A program made the translations under genes and the position numbers. A DNA stretch of 64,000 nucleotides from Aestuariibacter sp. GS-14 (GTDB lineage: Bacteria; Pseudomonadota; Gammaproteobacteria; Enterobacterales; Alteromonadaceae), in assembly GCF_006494365.1 (NCBI RefSeq), contig NZ_VHIP01000006.1, forward strand, positions 124,001 to 188,000, given 5' to 3'. Below, piece by piece: positions 35,208 to 44,077 of this stretch. The notes under the pieces were generated by a model, which did no database searches, was not told the origin of the DNA, and saw only the letters and a program-made list of their open reading frames with translations. How positions within the stretch are numbered: position 1 is the first letter of the stretch; each line of letters starts with the position of its first letter.

Positions 35208-36770
35208 ATGACCTGGATTGACTACAGCATCATTGCCCTGTATCTCGTAGGCTTATTAGCCATGGGGATCAGCTTTCGCAATCAACCCACCCGTAAAGAC
35301 TATTTCCTGGGTGGGCGCACGCTACCCTGGCCAGCGTTGGCACTGTCGGTAATGGCTACCCAATTATCTGCAATCAGCTTTATTTCGGCGCCTGCTTTTG
35401 TGGGATTACGCGAGGGCGGTGGGCTGATCTGGCTGTCTTATGAATTAGCCCTTCCGCTGGCAGTGATGCTGATGATGTGGCGCCTACTCCCTACACTTCA
35501 TCAAAGCGGAGTGGTGAGTGTTTATGATTTTTTGGAGCGACGGTTCGAACGCTCTACGCGTTTACTCATCAGTTTTGTATTTCAGCTTAGCCGCTCATTC
35601 GCCACCGCAATGATGATTTACGCCATCTCGCTGATCCTGCAGGGAACCATGGGGATGGCGCAATGGCACAGTATTGTTCTGATAGGGGTGATCACCCTCA
35701 TCTACTCTGCGGTGGGAGGCATGAAAGCGGTAGTGTTTGGCGATGCCTTACAAATGTTACTCATTCTGGCCGGAGCCTTGATTTGCTTGGTGATGGCGCT
35801 GGATGCAATGGGCGGCATAGACGCCACACTGGCCGCACTTGATACCAATCGCTTGCAGGCCATCAATCTTGACTCCCTGGGTTTACAGGGGAATGACTTT
35901 GGCTTACTCCCCATGCTGTTTGGTGGGGTGGTACTCTATGCTTCATACTACGGTTGCGATCAATCTGAAGCACAACGCTCATTGTCAGCGCACAGCATAA
36001 GTGATTTACGCAAAGTAATGTACACCGTTGCCTTAAGCCGCTTTCCTATCACCCTGATATATTGCTGCGCAGGATTGGTAATCGGTGCACTGGTTATGCA
36101 AACACCAGACTTACAAGCTCAGATTCCTGCCAACAAGCCTGACTGGATGATGCCAGTTTTCATTGTAAACTACCTGCCCACCGGATTAACCGGACTGTTA
36201 GTAGTGGCTATCATGGCAGCAGCCATGTCTTCGTTAAGTTCCGCAATAAATAGCCTGGCGGCAGTGACAACAGAAGATATATGCCGGATGAAGGGCAGCG
36301 ATGTAAGCGACCAACAATATATGCGCTTTGCCAGGCTCGCGGGCATTGGCTGGGGTATGGTTACGCTGTTGTTGTCTTTTTATGCCGGCGATATTGCCCC
36401 TACTATCATAGAAGCCATCAACAAAATTGGTTCCGTTTTTTACGGGCCGGTTCTGGCCACGTTTCTGTTGGGGATACATAGCAAGCGCATCACGGCCAAA
36501 GCAGCTAACACCGGATTATTGCTGGGTGTCTTCAGCAATACGTTCCTGTGGCTAAGCGATAATCCGCTATTCTGGTTCTGGTGGAACTTTATTGGTTTTG
36601 TAATAACAATCGCAACCGCACACGTTACCAATACACTCATTCCCCGAAGCAACAAACCCAGTCCACAACGCATTAGTCAGGGATTAACACCCACATTCAT
36701 TATTACGCTATTTGTTTGGTGTACCCTGTTGGTCGTTGTGTGTTCTTCTTTGCCGGATTGGTTGATTTAG
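35208..36770 (+). CDS. Sodium:solute symporter family (SLC5-type) protein
   Basis: A 520-residue inner-membrane Na+-coupled transporter with about thirteen to fourteen membrane segments. Seen: RKDYFLGGRTLPWPALALSVMATQLSAISFISAPA, the SSS signature region YGCDQSEAQRSLSAHS, and AAAMSSLSSAINSLAAVTTEDI with the Na+-site Ser/Thr. The long ORF adds 37 codons upstream, but the ATG at 35208 has AAAGGA 8 bp before it and starts at the membrane segment. Substrate cannot be read from sequence; sugar-type or nucleoside-type members look alike at this level. Confidence 0.9.
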   Translation: MTWIDYSIIALYLVGLLAMGISFRNQPTRKDYFLGGRTLPWPALALSVMATQLSAISFISAPAFVGLREGGGLIWLSYELALPLAVMLMMWRLLPTLHQSGVVSVYDFLERRFERSTRLLISFVFQLSRSFATAMMIYAISLILQGTMGMAQWHSIVLIGVITLIYSAVGGMKAVVFGDALQMLLILAGALICLVMALDAMGGIDATLAALDTNRLQAINLDSLGLQGNDFGLLPMLFGGVVLYASYYGCDQSEAQRSLSAHSISDLRKVMYTVALSRFPITLIYCCAGLVIGALVMQTPDLQAQIPANKPDWMMPVFIVNYLPTGLTGLLVVAIMAAAMSSLSSAINSLAAVTTEDICRMKGSDVSDQQYMRFARLAGIGWGMVTLLLSFYAGDIAPTIIEAINKIGSVFYGPVLATFLLGIHSKRITAKAANTGLLLGVFSNTFLWLSDNPLFWFWWNFIGFVITIATAHVTNTLIPRSNKPSPQRISQGLTPTFIITLFVWCTLLVVVCSSLPDWLI

Positions 36771-36796
36771 GTTTTACCCATTGAAACACCATGAAA

Positions 36797-36819
36797 AGGC
36801 CTGCGTTAATTGCAGGCCT
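36797..36819 (-). terminator. Terminator of the large lipoprotein gene
   Basis: AGGCCTGC/GCAGGCCT stem, followed on the minus strand by TTTTC. It lies 23 bp past the stop of the gene ending at 36843. Confidence 0.65.
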
Positions 36820-36842
36820 AAACTGGTGTATTTTTTACAGAT

Positions 36843-38867
36843 TTACAATACTGGTAATGTGAGCGTACCAGATACTGTTTCGCCGTCTAAAGTCTGATAT
36901 TCGTAATTGAAGCTAATTGAGTTTACATTGGATGGCGTATTATCACGCAAATACTGACCGGTGTGGAGCCTATACTCATATGTTCCATTTTCCATAGTAG
37001 ACCCTACCAGGTAATTCACATAAGTGTCGTATCGAATTTCTTCGTTTCGTGCTGCAGAAACACCTAATTTCTTTTGAGCTGACACTTCATTATCCAGTAC
37101 AACATTCATTTGCCGAGAATCAGTGTATTCGTTGCCACTTTCAGTGTAACCAGTTACATTGAAAATCAAATAATTTAACGACTCAATACTGGTAGGTAAA
37201 TGCAGATATACCGAACTATAACTCTCCGAATCATTACTGGCTACGCCAGCAGTATTTTCGCTGACTAAGACTGTGCCGTTAGAGAAGAAGTTTGCATTAT
37301 CCACATAAACATCATTGATATCGAAGGCATTTGCGCTATCTACTGGTGTGGTAAATTCCTTTGTATCACCATACAAATCTACTTGCGCGGAAGAAGTAGG
37401 AGCGATTAACGAACCGATGTCGTACGTATATTCTGTATTTGAATTTAAAGCTGTGTCTGGCGAAAGCGTAAACTTGGTGTTATTGAGCTCAGCTAGTATA
37501 TTCACAGCGGTACTTTGCTGCACCGTTGAAATGTAAGTAAAACCAGCGGGCACAGAATCAGTTGAACTTGCATTACCGGCCACCACCTCTACGTTTTCAA
37601 AAGTCAGACTCACTTCCGCATCTGCTAATACAACTGGCTCAGAATAGTACACAGTGTAAGTATAATCCTGAGCGCTAAAGAATGACGTTACCATTTCAAC
37701 ATCAAAAGAATCGGTCACTGTCTTTGCCACCAAAACAATAGAAATAGTTTCGGTATCGTCAATGCTGTATCCACTGTTTGAATTAAAGCCGCTGGTATAA
37801 ATACGCAGGTAGTCGCCTACAGAAGCACTTGAGTTCCGATCAATAGTTATTTGACCGGTTGAATAGGTAACACCGTCATGTTCGAACGCTGGCATACTAA
37901 GCGAAGCGTATCCATTGAAATCGGTACTAATCACATAACGGCTGGAATCCGTATGATATTCAGAGATCACGATGTCGTTTAAACTGTTTACAAAACTAGC
38001 CCCTTCAACAGGTAAGCCAGATTCATCTAGTAAGGTTACATACACCAGTTTGGTTTCGATGATCGGTTCGTCGTCCACGGAAAGGCTAATAACTTCATTC
38101 TGAAGTTCATTTGCAGATGTTATCGTAAGACGATCGCCCGCAATATAAGTGTTATTGCCCACCGCAATGTCGTAGTCCATCTCGCCATCGCCGTCCAAAT
38201 CCAGGTTTGCACGTAACGTTACGTCCAGGTATTTAGGTAGCGTGATACGATAGACACCTTCATCAGCATCAAATGTAGTTTCATGTTGATAATTATATGC
38301 TGTGCTATAGCTACTGGTTCCGGAGTGAGACGTTCCAGAGAAAAGTAAGTCCGGAATCGCCTCTCCGCTATCGTTGTCAATAACGCTGAACACTACATCT
38401 AGCGGCTTTGATACATCTAAATAGCCAATATCATCAAATACCACATCTTCTGCGGCGGGCGGTGTGGTGATAAAAAACGCACGATTAACAAATGCATTAT
38501 CACTAAACGTTACGTACAGTGTTAAGTCACTGCTAGCAGGCAGCCCTTCAATTGAAAACAATCCATCTTCAGTTTGAATCTGCTCTACAAGTACGACCTC
38601 ACCTTTTAATACCTGTACACTCGCAATTGTCCCCGAAATGGGTTTAAAGGTATCTAAGTCAAATACCGCGCCAGAGATTGTTATAGTTGCTACTTGCTCT
38701 GAAAGCTGTTGGGACAGTAATTCATTTTGCTCTGCCAAAATGGCATTTTGTTGATTAAGTGAGGCAACTACCTGTTTATTCCCACTATCATCAACCTCGA
38801 TACAACCGGTCAACGACAGTAAAACAGATAGAGAAATAGGAGCAAGCTTGAATGCGTGTCTGTTCAT
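36843..38867 (-). CDS. Large hypothetical lipoprotein with beta-sandwich-like domains
   Basis: A 674-residue lipoprotein (lipobox LSLTGC near residue 22) that I do not recognise. A short coiled coil (about residues 35-60, QQNAILAEQNELLSQQLSEQ) follows the lipid anchor. Next come carboxypeptidase-regulatory-like or Ig-like strands (ITISGAVFDLDTFKPISGTI, repeated V-x-L-x-D-x-x-G pattern), an acidic DLDGDGEMDYDI loop that looks calcium binding, and more beta-rich units to the end. Ser/Thr/Asn-rich. Ribosome site AAGGAAG before the ATG at 38867. Stands alone between a symporter and an RND operon; a cell-surface role is inference. Confidence 0.75.
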   Translation of the reverse strand: MNRHAFKLAPISLSVLLSLTGCIEVDDSGNKQVVASLNQQNAILAEQNELLSQQLSEQVATITISGAVFDLDTFKPISGTIASVQVLKGEVVLVEQIQTEDGLFSIEGLPASSDLTLYVTFSDNAFVNRAFFITTPPAAEDVVFDDIGYLDVSKPLDVVFSVIDNDSGEAIPDLLFSGTSHSGTSSYSTAYNYQHETTFDADEGVYRITLPKYLDVTLRANLDLDGDGEMDYDIAVGNNTYIAGDRLTITSANELQNEVISLSVDDEPIIETKLVYVTLLDESGLPVEGASFVNSLNDIVISEYHTDSSRYVISTDFNGYASLSMPAFEHDGVTYSTGQITIDRNSSASVGDYLRIYTSGFNSNSGYSIDDTETISIVLVAKTVTDSFDVEMVTSFFSAQDYTYTVYYSEPVVLADAEVSLTFENVEVVAGNASSTDSVPAGFTYISTVQQSTAVNILAELNNTKFTLSPDTALNSNTEYTYDIGSLIAPTSSAQVDLYGDTKEFTTPVDSANAFDINDVYVDNANFFSNGTVLVSENTAGVASNDSESYSSVYLHLPTSIESLNYLIFNVTGYTESGNEYTDSRQMNVVLDNEVSAQKKLGVSAARNEEIRYDTYVNYLVGSTMENGTYEYRLHTGQYLRDNTPSNVNSISFNYEYQTLDGETVSGTLTLPVL

Positions 38868-39053
38868 AAATACTTCCTTGGTTTAAATGTTCCAAATCAA
38901 CACCAAAGAAGAAAATAGTTACCGAATACCCAAATGTGGCATTGTTAAACGGCACGTTCAAACATCTTCCCTGATGTCCAAACACTATACTAACAATTTT
39001 TCAGGTAATTGCATTAACCTATTTTTTCATGCATTTCACGCTATAGAATCCCC

Positions 39054-42000
39054 CTATTCGCCTTTTACATAAGGCGTTTCGGCGTCCAGCTTCTCCAGTT
39101 CGTGCGTGCGTTTTAGTGGCGAGCCGGTGTGTCGGGCCATCCAGTAATATGCGGTAGGAACGATGTACAGGGTAAGAAATGCCGACACAAGTACCCCGGC
39201 GAAAATCACCATACCAATAGCCATGCGACTTTCGGCACCAGGACCTGATGCCCATACCAGTGGGACACTACTGAATACGGTGGTAAATCCGGTCATTACA
39301 ATCGGACGAAGGCGCATTGCTGAAGCTTTACGCAACGCTTCTTCAAATTCTTCGCCAGCATCCCGGAGCTGGTTGGCGAACTCAACAATCAAAATACCGT
39401 TCTTAGCCGCCAGGCCTATCAGCATTACCAGGCCAATCTGACTGTAGATATTCAGTGTCATACCGGCAAAGTAAATCCCAATAAAAGCACCCAGTAACGC
39501 GAGTGGCACTGTCATCATGATCACCAAAGGATGCACCCAGCTTTCAAATTGTGCAGCCAGAATAAGATAGGTAATCGACAGCGCTAACAAAAATACAAAG
39601 ATAAACGAATTGCCTGACTCGTGATAGAGCTGAGACTCACCTTTGTAGTCTACCGACACACCATCGGGTAGCTCGGTATCCACAATATGATTCAGGTAAT
39701 CCAGCGCTTCGCCAATGGTGTAGTCATTGGCAAGGTTGGCTGAAATAGTCACTGAGCGCATGCGATTGTATCGGTTAAGCTGGGCTGACGTGGCAGATTC
39801 AGTAAAGCTAAGCAGGTTATCCAGCGGAATAAGCTTGCCGGTATAACCAGAGCGAACATACAGATTCTCAATACTGTCGGGGCTTCTGAAGGCCGATTCT
39901 TCCCCTTCAAGAATAACGTCGTACTCTTCGCCACGATCAAGGAAAGTAGATACCCTGCGCGATCCCAGCATGGTTTCAAGCGTGCGACCCACATCGCTTA
40001 TTGACACACCAAGATCGGCAGCCCGATCGCGGTCGATTTCGATCAATAACTGTGGTGAGGTGGATTTGTAGTCAGAATCCAACCTTACCAGTTTGGGATT
40101 TTCTGATGCCTTCTCAATCAGAATATCGCGCCATTCAGCCAGATTTTCATAGGTATCACCCTGTAATACAAACTGCACGGGACGGTTAAAGCCACCGCCG
40201 CCTAAGCCAGTTCGCATACTGGCAAAGGCCCGTACGTCGGGGATCACGTTCAGGCGTTCACTTATCTCATCCATGATTTCAAATGAGCTGCGGTCGCGCT
40301 GATCCCAAGGCACTACGCCCACAATTACCATAGCTGCACGGCCACCAAAGCCAGGAGCACGAACCAGAACCCGGTCTAATTCACCGGCTTCGCGATACTC
40401 CATCACGATATCTTCAATTAACTTGAGGTTGCGCGCATTGCTTTCAAAACTGGCCCCTTCCTGCGCCTGCATAATGATGTAGAAGTTACTGCGATCTTCT
40501 TTTGGGGTGAACTCGTTCGGTATGCGTTCATGCAACTGATAAATGGCAACCACAGCAAAGGCCAGCAGCAGTATCATCATCACTGGCTGATGAATGGTTT
40601 TACCCAGACTCGCATGATAACCGTTTTCCAGTTTTCTAAACCGACCGTCCAGCCAATTGCCAAACCCAGAGCGCTCACTCTTCTTCAATAAAATTGAGCC
40701 GAGCATAGGCGACAGGGTTAACGCTGTTACACTGGAAAAGGCCACGGCAGCAGCAATAGCAAGAGCAAATTCAGTGAATAAGCGCCCTACGTTACCCTCA
40801 AGAAAAACCAGTGGCACAAATACCGCAATGAGAACCAGAGTAGTGGCAACTACGGCAAAACCTACTTCACGCGTTCCGCGATAGGCTGCAAGCAACGGCG
40901 CTTCGCCCATTTCAATCCGGCGGTGAATGTTCTCAAGCACAACAATCGCATCGTCTACTACCAGGCCAATCGCCAGTACCATGGCCAGTAGCGTGAGTAG
41001 ATTGATAGAGAAGCCTAATGCCAGCATCACAATAAATGCAGCAATCAGTGAAACAGGTACGGTAACCGCCGGAATCAGTGTGGCACTCACATTCCCCAGA
41101 AACAGGTAAATCACCACAATAACTAACAGCATCGCAATGCCCAGTGTGTTGTATACCTCTGAGATTGACTCTTCAATAAACACGGATGAATCGTAGCTGG
41201 GCACAATGAAGATATTGTCTGGCAACGATTGTTCAATGATTGCAATTTGCGCTCTGGCCGCACGCGCTACATCAAGGGTATTGGCTTTAGACTGCTTAAT
41301 GATCCCAAGACCAATCATGTTCACGCCATCGCCGCGGAACTCGGTTTCATCATCTACTGCTGCCAATTCTACTTTGGCCACATCGCCAAGGCGGACCAAA
41401 TAGCCGTCCTCACCAATGGCAATGGTTAATGCAGCAAAGTCGTCGGGGGTTAAAAACGTTCTGGCTACACGTACTTCAAAATCGCGGTTAAACGATTCAA
41501 CCTGCCCGGCAGGTAACTCTACGTTTTCAGAGCGGATCACTGACTCCACATCGGCCACAGTTACTCCACGAGCCGCCATTGCAGTGCGATCCAGCCACAC
41601 TTTCATGGCATAGGTGCGACCTCCACCAATTTGAATGCGAGCAACGCCATTTACAATGGATAACCGATCCACCAGGTAACGCTCAGCGTAATCGGTAAGC
41701 TCCATGGTATTAAGGTTGGTGCTGCGCAGGTTGAACCACATCACCGCCTGTTCATCGGAATTCGACTTGGACACTTCCGGTGGATCAGCCTGGTCAGGCA
41801 AGTTGTTTAGTGCACGACTAACCCGCTCGCGAACGTCATTTGACGCGGCATCAATATCACGTGACAGTTCAAATTCAATGGAAATATCGGAGCGTCCATT
41901 ACGACTGGTAGAGGTGATATTTTTAATGCCCTCAATACCGCTGATACGGTCTTCCAGAAGCTGGGTGATTCGCGTTTCAACAATATTGGCCGACGCGCCA

Positions 42001-42155
42001 GGATAGTTAGTGCTGATGCTCACAATAGGCGGATCGATGTCCGGATATTCGCGTAACGACAGCATAGTAAAAGAAACAATACCGAAAATAATCAGCAGCA
42101 GGTTAACAACCGAGGCAAAGACCGGACGTTTTACCGATACATCAGACAGCCACAT
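39054..42155 (-). CDS. RND-family efflux pump inner-membrane subunit (AcrB/MdtB type)
   Basis: A 1033-residue proton-driven efflux pump of the HAE-1 type. Two halves each have one plus five membrane segments and a large periplasmic loop. Seen: start MWLSDVSVKRPVFASVVN, REYPDIDPPIVSISTNYPGAS, proton-relay Asp pair in AIGLVVDDAIVVLENIHR, and AAKNGILIVEFANQLRDAG in the second half. Cytoplasmic end KGE. It starts 3 bp after the adaptor gene, so the two are one operon. No outer-membrane TolC-type gene follows, so a TolC encoded elsewhere is expected. Substrates unknown. Confidence 0.95.
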   Translation of the reverse strand: MWLSDVSVKRPVFASVVNLLLIIFGIVSFTMLSLREYPDIDPPIVSISTNYPGASANIVETRITQLLEDRISGIEGIKNITSTSRNGRSDISIEFELSRDIDAASNDVRERVSRALNNLPDQADPPEVSKSNSDEQAVMWFNLRSTNLNTMELTDYAERYLVDRLSIVNGVARIQIGGGRTYAMKVWLDRTAMAARGVTVADVESVIRSENVELPAGQVESFNRDFEVRVARTFLTPDDFAALTIAIGEDGYLVRLGDVAKVELAAVDDETEFRGDGVNMIGLGIIKQSKANTLDVARAARAQIAIIEQSLPDNIFIVPSYDSSVFIEESISEVYNTLGIAMLLVIVVIYLFLGNVSATLIPAVTVPVSLIAAFIVMLALGFSINLLTLLAMVLAIGLVVDDAIVVLENIHRRIEMGEAPLLAAYRGTREVGFAVVATTLVLIAVFVPLVFLEGNVGRLFTEFALAIAAAVAFSSVTALTLSPMLGSILLKKSERSGFGNWLDGRFRKLENGYHASLGKTIHQPVMMILLLAFAVVAIYQLHERIPNEFTPKEDRSNFYIIMQAQEGASFESNARNLKLIEDIVMEYREAGELDRVLVRAPGFGGRAAMVIVGVVPWDQRDRSSFEIMDEISERLNVIPDVRAFASMRTGLGGGGFNRPVQFVLQGDTYENLAEWRDILIEKASENPKLVRLDSDYKSTSPQLLIEIDRDRAADLGVSISDVGRTLETMLGSRRVSTFLDRGEEYDVILEGEESAFRSPDSIENLYVRSGYTGKLIPLDNLLSFTESATSAQLNRYNRMRSVTISANLANDYTIGEALDYLNHIVDTELPDGVSVDYKGESQLYHESGNSFIFVFLLALSITYLILAAQFESWVHPLVIMMTVPLALLGAFIGIYFAGMTLNIYSQIGLVMLIGLAAKNGILIVEFANQLRDAGEEFEEALRKASAMRLRPIVMTGFTTVFSSVPLVWASGPGAESRMAIGMVIFAGVLVSAFLTLYIVPTAYYWMARHTGSPLKRTHELEKLDAETPYVKGE

Positions 42156-42158
42156 AGC

Positions 42159-43226
42159 TTAGCTCTCCTGAGCAGAACGGTTCAGTATTTTAACCAGCGA
42201 GCCTTCGCGAACCCTGAGCGTGCCCTCGGTAATGATTTGTTCGCCCAGTTGCAATCCTGTTACAACCTGAACCCAGCCAGGGCGGCGCTCACCAATCTGG
42301 ATTTCCCGTTCCGACACTTTATTATCTTCGGCTACCACATACACAAACTGTTTATCACCATTAGGCACGAGCGCTTCTTCAGGTACCACCAGGGTGTCCA
42401 GCACCTGCTTTTCAATGGTTACGTTCATCAGCATACCCGGGCGCAAATCAGCACTGGCATTGTTGATCATTGCGCGGGCCAGAATCGATCGGGTAACCGG
42501 ATCAATACGCGAATCAATGGCGGTGATTTCCCCCAAAAACTCCCGACCTGGATAAGCAACTGAGGTAGCAGTTACCTTTTGGCCCGCCGCCATGCTTGCC
42601 AGGTGATTTTCGGCAACGTTAAAGTCAACCTTGATTACGCTGATATCATCGAGCGTTGTGATTTCATCGGCAGGGCGCACCAATGACCCAACGCTCACCT
42701 GACGTATGCCTAATTTGCCGCTGAACGGTGCGCGAATTTGCAAATCGGCTAACTGGGCATTGGCAACTGCGATTTGCGCTTCCAGTGATTTTACCAGCGC
42801 CTGTTGTTCATCTAACAGTTGCTGAGAAGCAGCACTGGTTTTTGCCAGATTTTTAATGCGGGTCAGCTGGCGCTTAGCTTCATCCAGACTTACCTGAAGT
42901 TGCGCAACACGCGCCACTTCTTCGGTATTGTTCAACTGAACCAGTAACTGGCCAGCTTTCACAGTATCGCCATCGTTAAACTGAACCTGGGTAACCGTGT
43001 CGGTAACCTGCGCCGTTAAGGTAACAGACTCATTCGCTTTAGCCGTGCCAAGCGCGTCTATGGTTACCGGAAACAACCTGTTCTCAACGGTAAACACCTT
43101 AACAGGTGTGGCGCGCTGCCCCATGGGCTGTGCAACATTGTCTGCCGGCCAGTTTAAATACACCAATAAACCGGTCATCGCGACCACACCTAACAATAAC
43201 GGCGACAGCTTTTTACCCAATGCCAT
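42159..43226 (-). CDS. RND efflux periplasmic adaptor (membrane fusion protein)
   Basis: A 355-residue HlyD/AcrA-type adaptor with an N-terminal membrane anchor (about residues 8-24), the first lipoyl half (TLTAQVTDTVTQVQFNDGDTVKAGQLLVQL), a coiled-coil hairpin (about 100-160), the second lipoyl half (IRAPFSGKLGIRQVSVGSLV) and beta-barrel and membrane-proximal parts. There is no lipobox Cys. Operon with the RND pump. Divergent from the NUDIX lipoprotein gene with 67 bp between starts, so promoters are shared. Confidence 0.95.
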   Translation of the reverse strand: MALGKKLSPLLLGVVAMTGLLVYLNWPADNVAQPMGQRATPVKVFTVENRLFPVTIDALGTAKANESVTLTAQVTDTVTQVQFNDGDTVKAGQLLVQLNNTEEVARVAQLQVSLDEAKRQLTRIKNLAKTSAASQQLLDEQQALVKSLEAQIAVANAQLADLQIRAPFSGKLGIRQVSVGSLVRPADEITTLDDISVIKVDFNVAENHLASMAAGQKVTATSVAYPGREFLGEITAIDSRIDPVTRSILARAMINNASADLRPGMLMNVTIEKQVLDTLVVPEEALVPNGDKQFVYVVAEDNKVSEREIQIGERRPGWVQVVTGLQLGEQIITEGTLRVREGSLVKILNRSAQES

Positions 43227-43293
43227 AGTAAACCCTGTTATACTGCCCCGCGATCACCTACATTTGGCTGCGGCGCATACTGTTGTTAAAAAC

Positions 43294-43863
43294 ATGCAAA
43301 TTCTCTTACTAATTCTACCGAAACCATTGAAATGCGGATCGCTTTTAACAGCGATTTTGGTAGTTTTAACGCTTTTTGGCTGCTCAGACCCTACTCCGTC
43401 TGCCCCATTTTGCCGAAGTGTCCCAACAGCCCTCCCTGAGAACGTCAGCTCTGAGGGGGCTGCTTGTTTGATAAGAGTGAATAATTCGGTCTTGCTTATT
43501 CGTCATCGTTTAACCGGTAAACTGGACTTTCCCGCAGGTGGTCGTGAAGGTAATGAAACCTTGCAATGCACCGCCCATCGCGAGACCTGGGAAGAAACCG
43601 GCTTCAATGTGGAAGTAGGCCCTCTGCTTTCGCTCACCGCCTCCGACATGCCGGTATTCAACTGCACGGCCGATTCGTCCATTGCCAAATTACCTGCTCA
43701 ATTTGATGCACCTGACTGGTCTGGTCTGGAAGTGAAACTGCTTGAAAAGGTTGATCCATTTTTACTCAGTGAAGATGAATTGCGTTTCGCTGATGATCTC
43801 ATTCCTCTTCGGGATGCATACGTAAAAGCAGGCAAACTGACTGTCGCGGCACATCCTCTGTAG
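43294..43863 (+). CDS. Exported NUDIX hydrolase lipoprotein
   Basis: A 189-residue protein with a signal sequence ending in LTLFGC (lipobox, Cys near residue 30) and a NUDIX domain. The NUDIX box is complete: G-x5-E-x7-REWEE-type as GGREGNETLQCTAHRETWEETGF. NUDIX enzymes cleave nucleoside diphosphates linked to other groups, but are normally cytoplasmic; here the signal points to the envelope. The long ORF before 43294 is only the antisense of the adaptor gene. No clear ribosome site precedes this ATG, so the exact start is uncertain. Three extra Cys (FCRS, AACL, NCTA) could form disulphides. Confidence 0.8.
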   Translation: MQILLLILPKPLKCGSLLTAILVVLTLFGCSDPTPSAPFCRSVPTALPENVSSEGAACLIRVNNSVLLIRHRLTGKLDFPAGGREGNETLQCTAHRETWEETGFNVEVGPLLSLTASDMPVFNCTADSSIAKLPAQFDAPDWSGLEVKLLEKVDPFLLSEDELRFADDLIPLRDAYVKAGKLTVAAHPL

Positions 43864-44077
43864 TAATACCCCCTATTTTCACTTTGTTCTGGCTCAACTA
43901 ATCGTGACTTTGTGGCGGAATATTTCTGATCCGGCTGTACATTTTTCGGGTAGCACCCCTACAATTAAAACACTTGTTTATATTTGTTACCCTGCTGAAT
44001 GCCTTGTCAGGAAATAACTGGTTTTAACCCCATTGTTCTGATGACGGGATTCAAATGCATACAACTAGGAGAATGCT

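Noticed and set aside
42997..43293. N-terminal extension of the NUDIX ORF
   Set aside because: It is antisense to the RND adaptor gene; the signal peptide starts at 43294.
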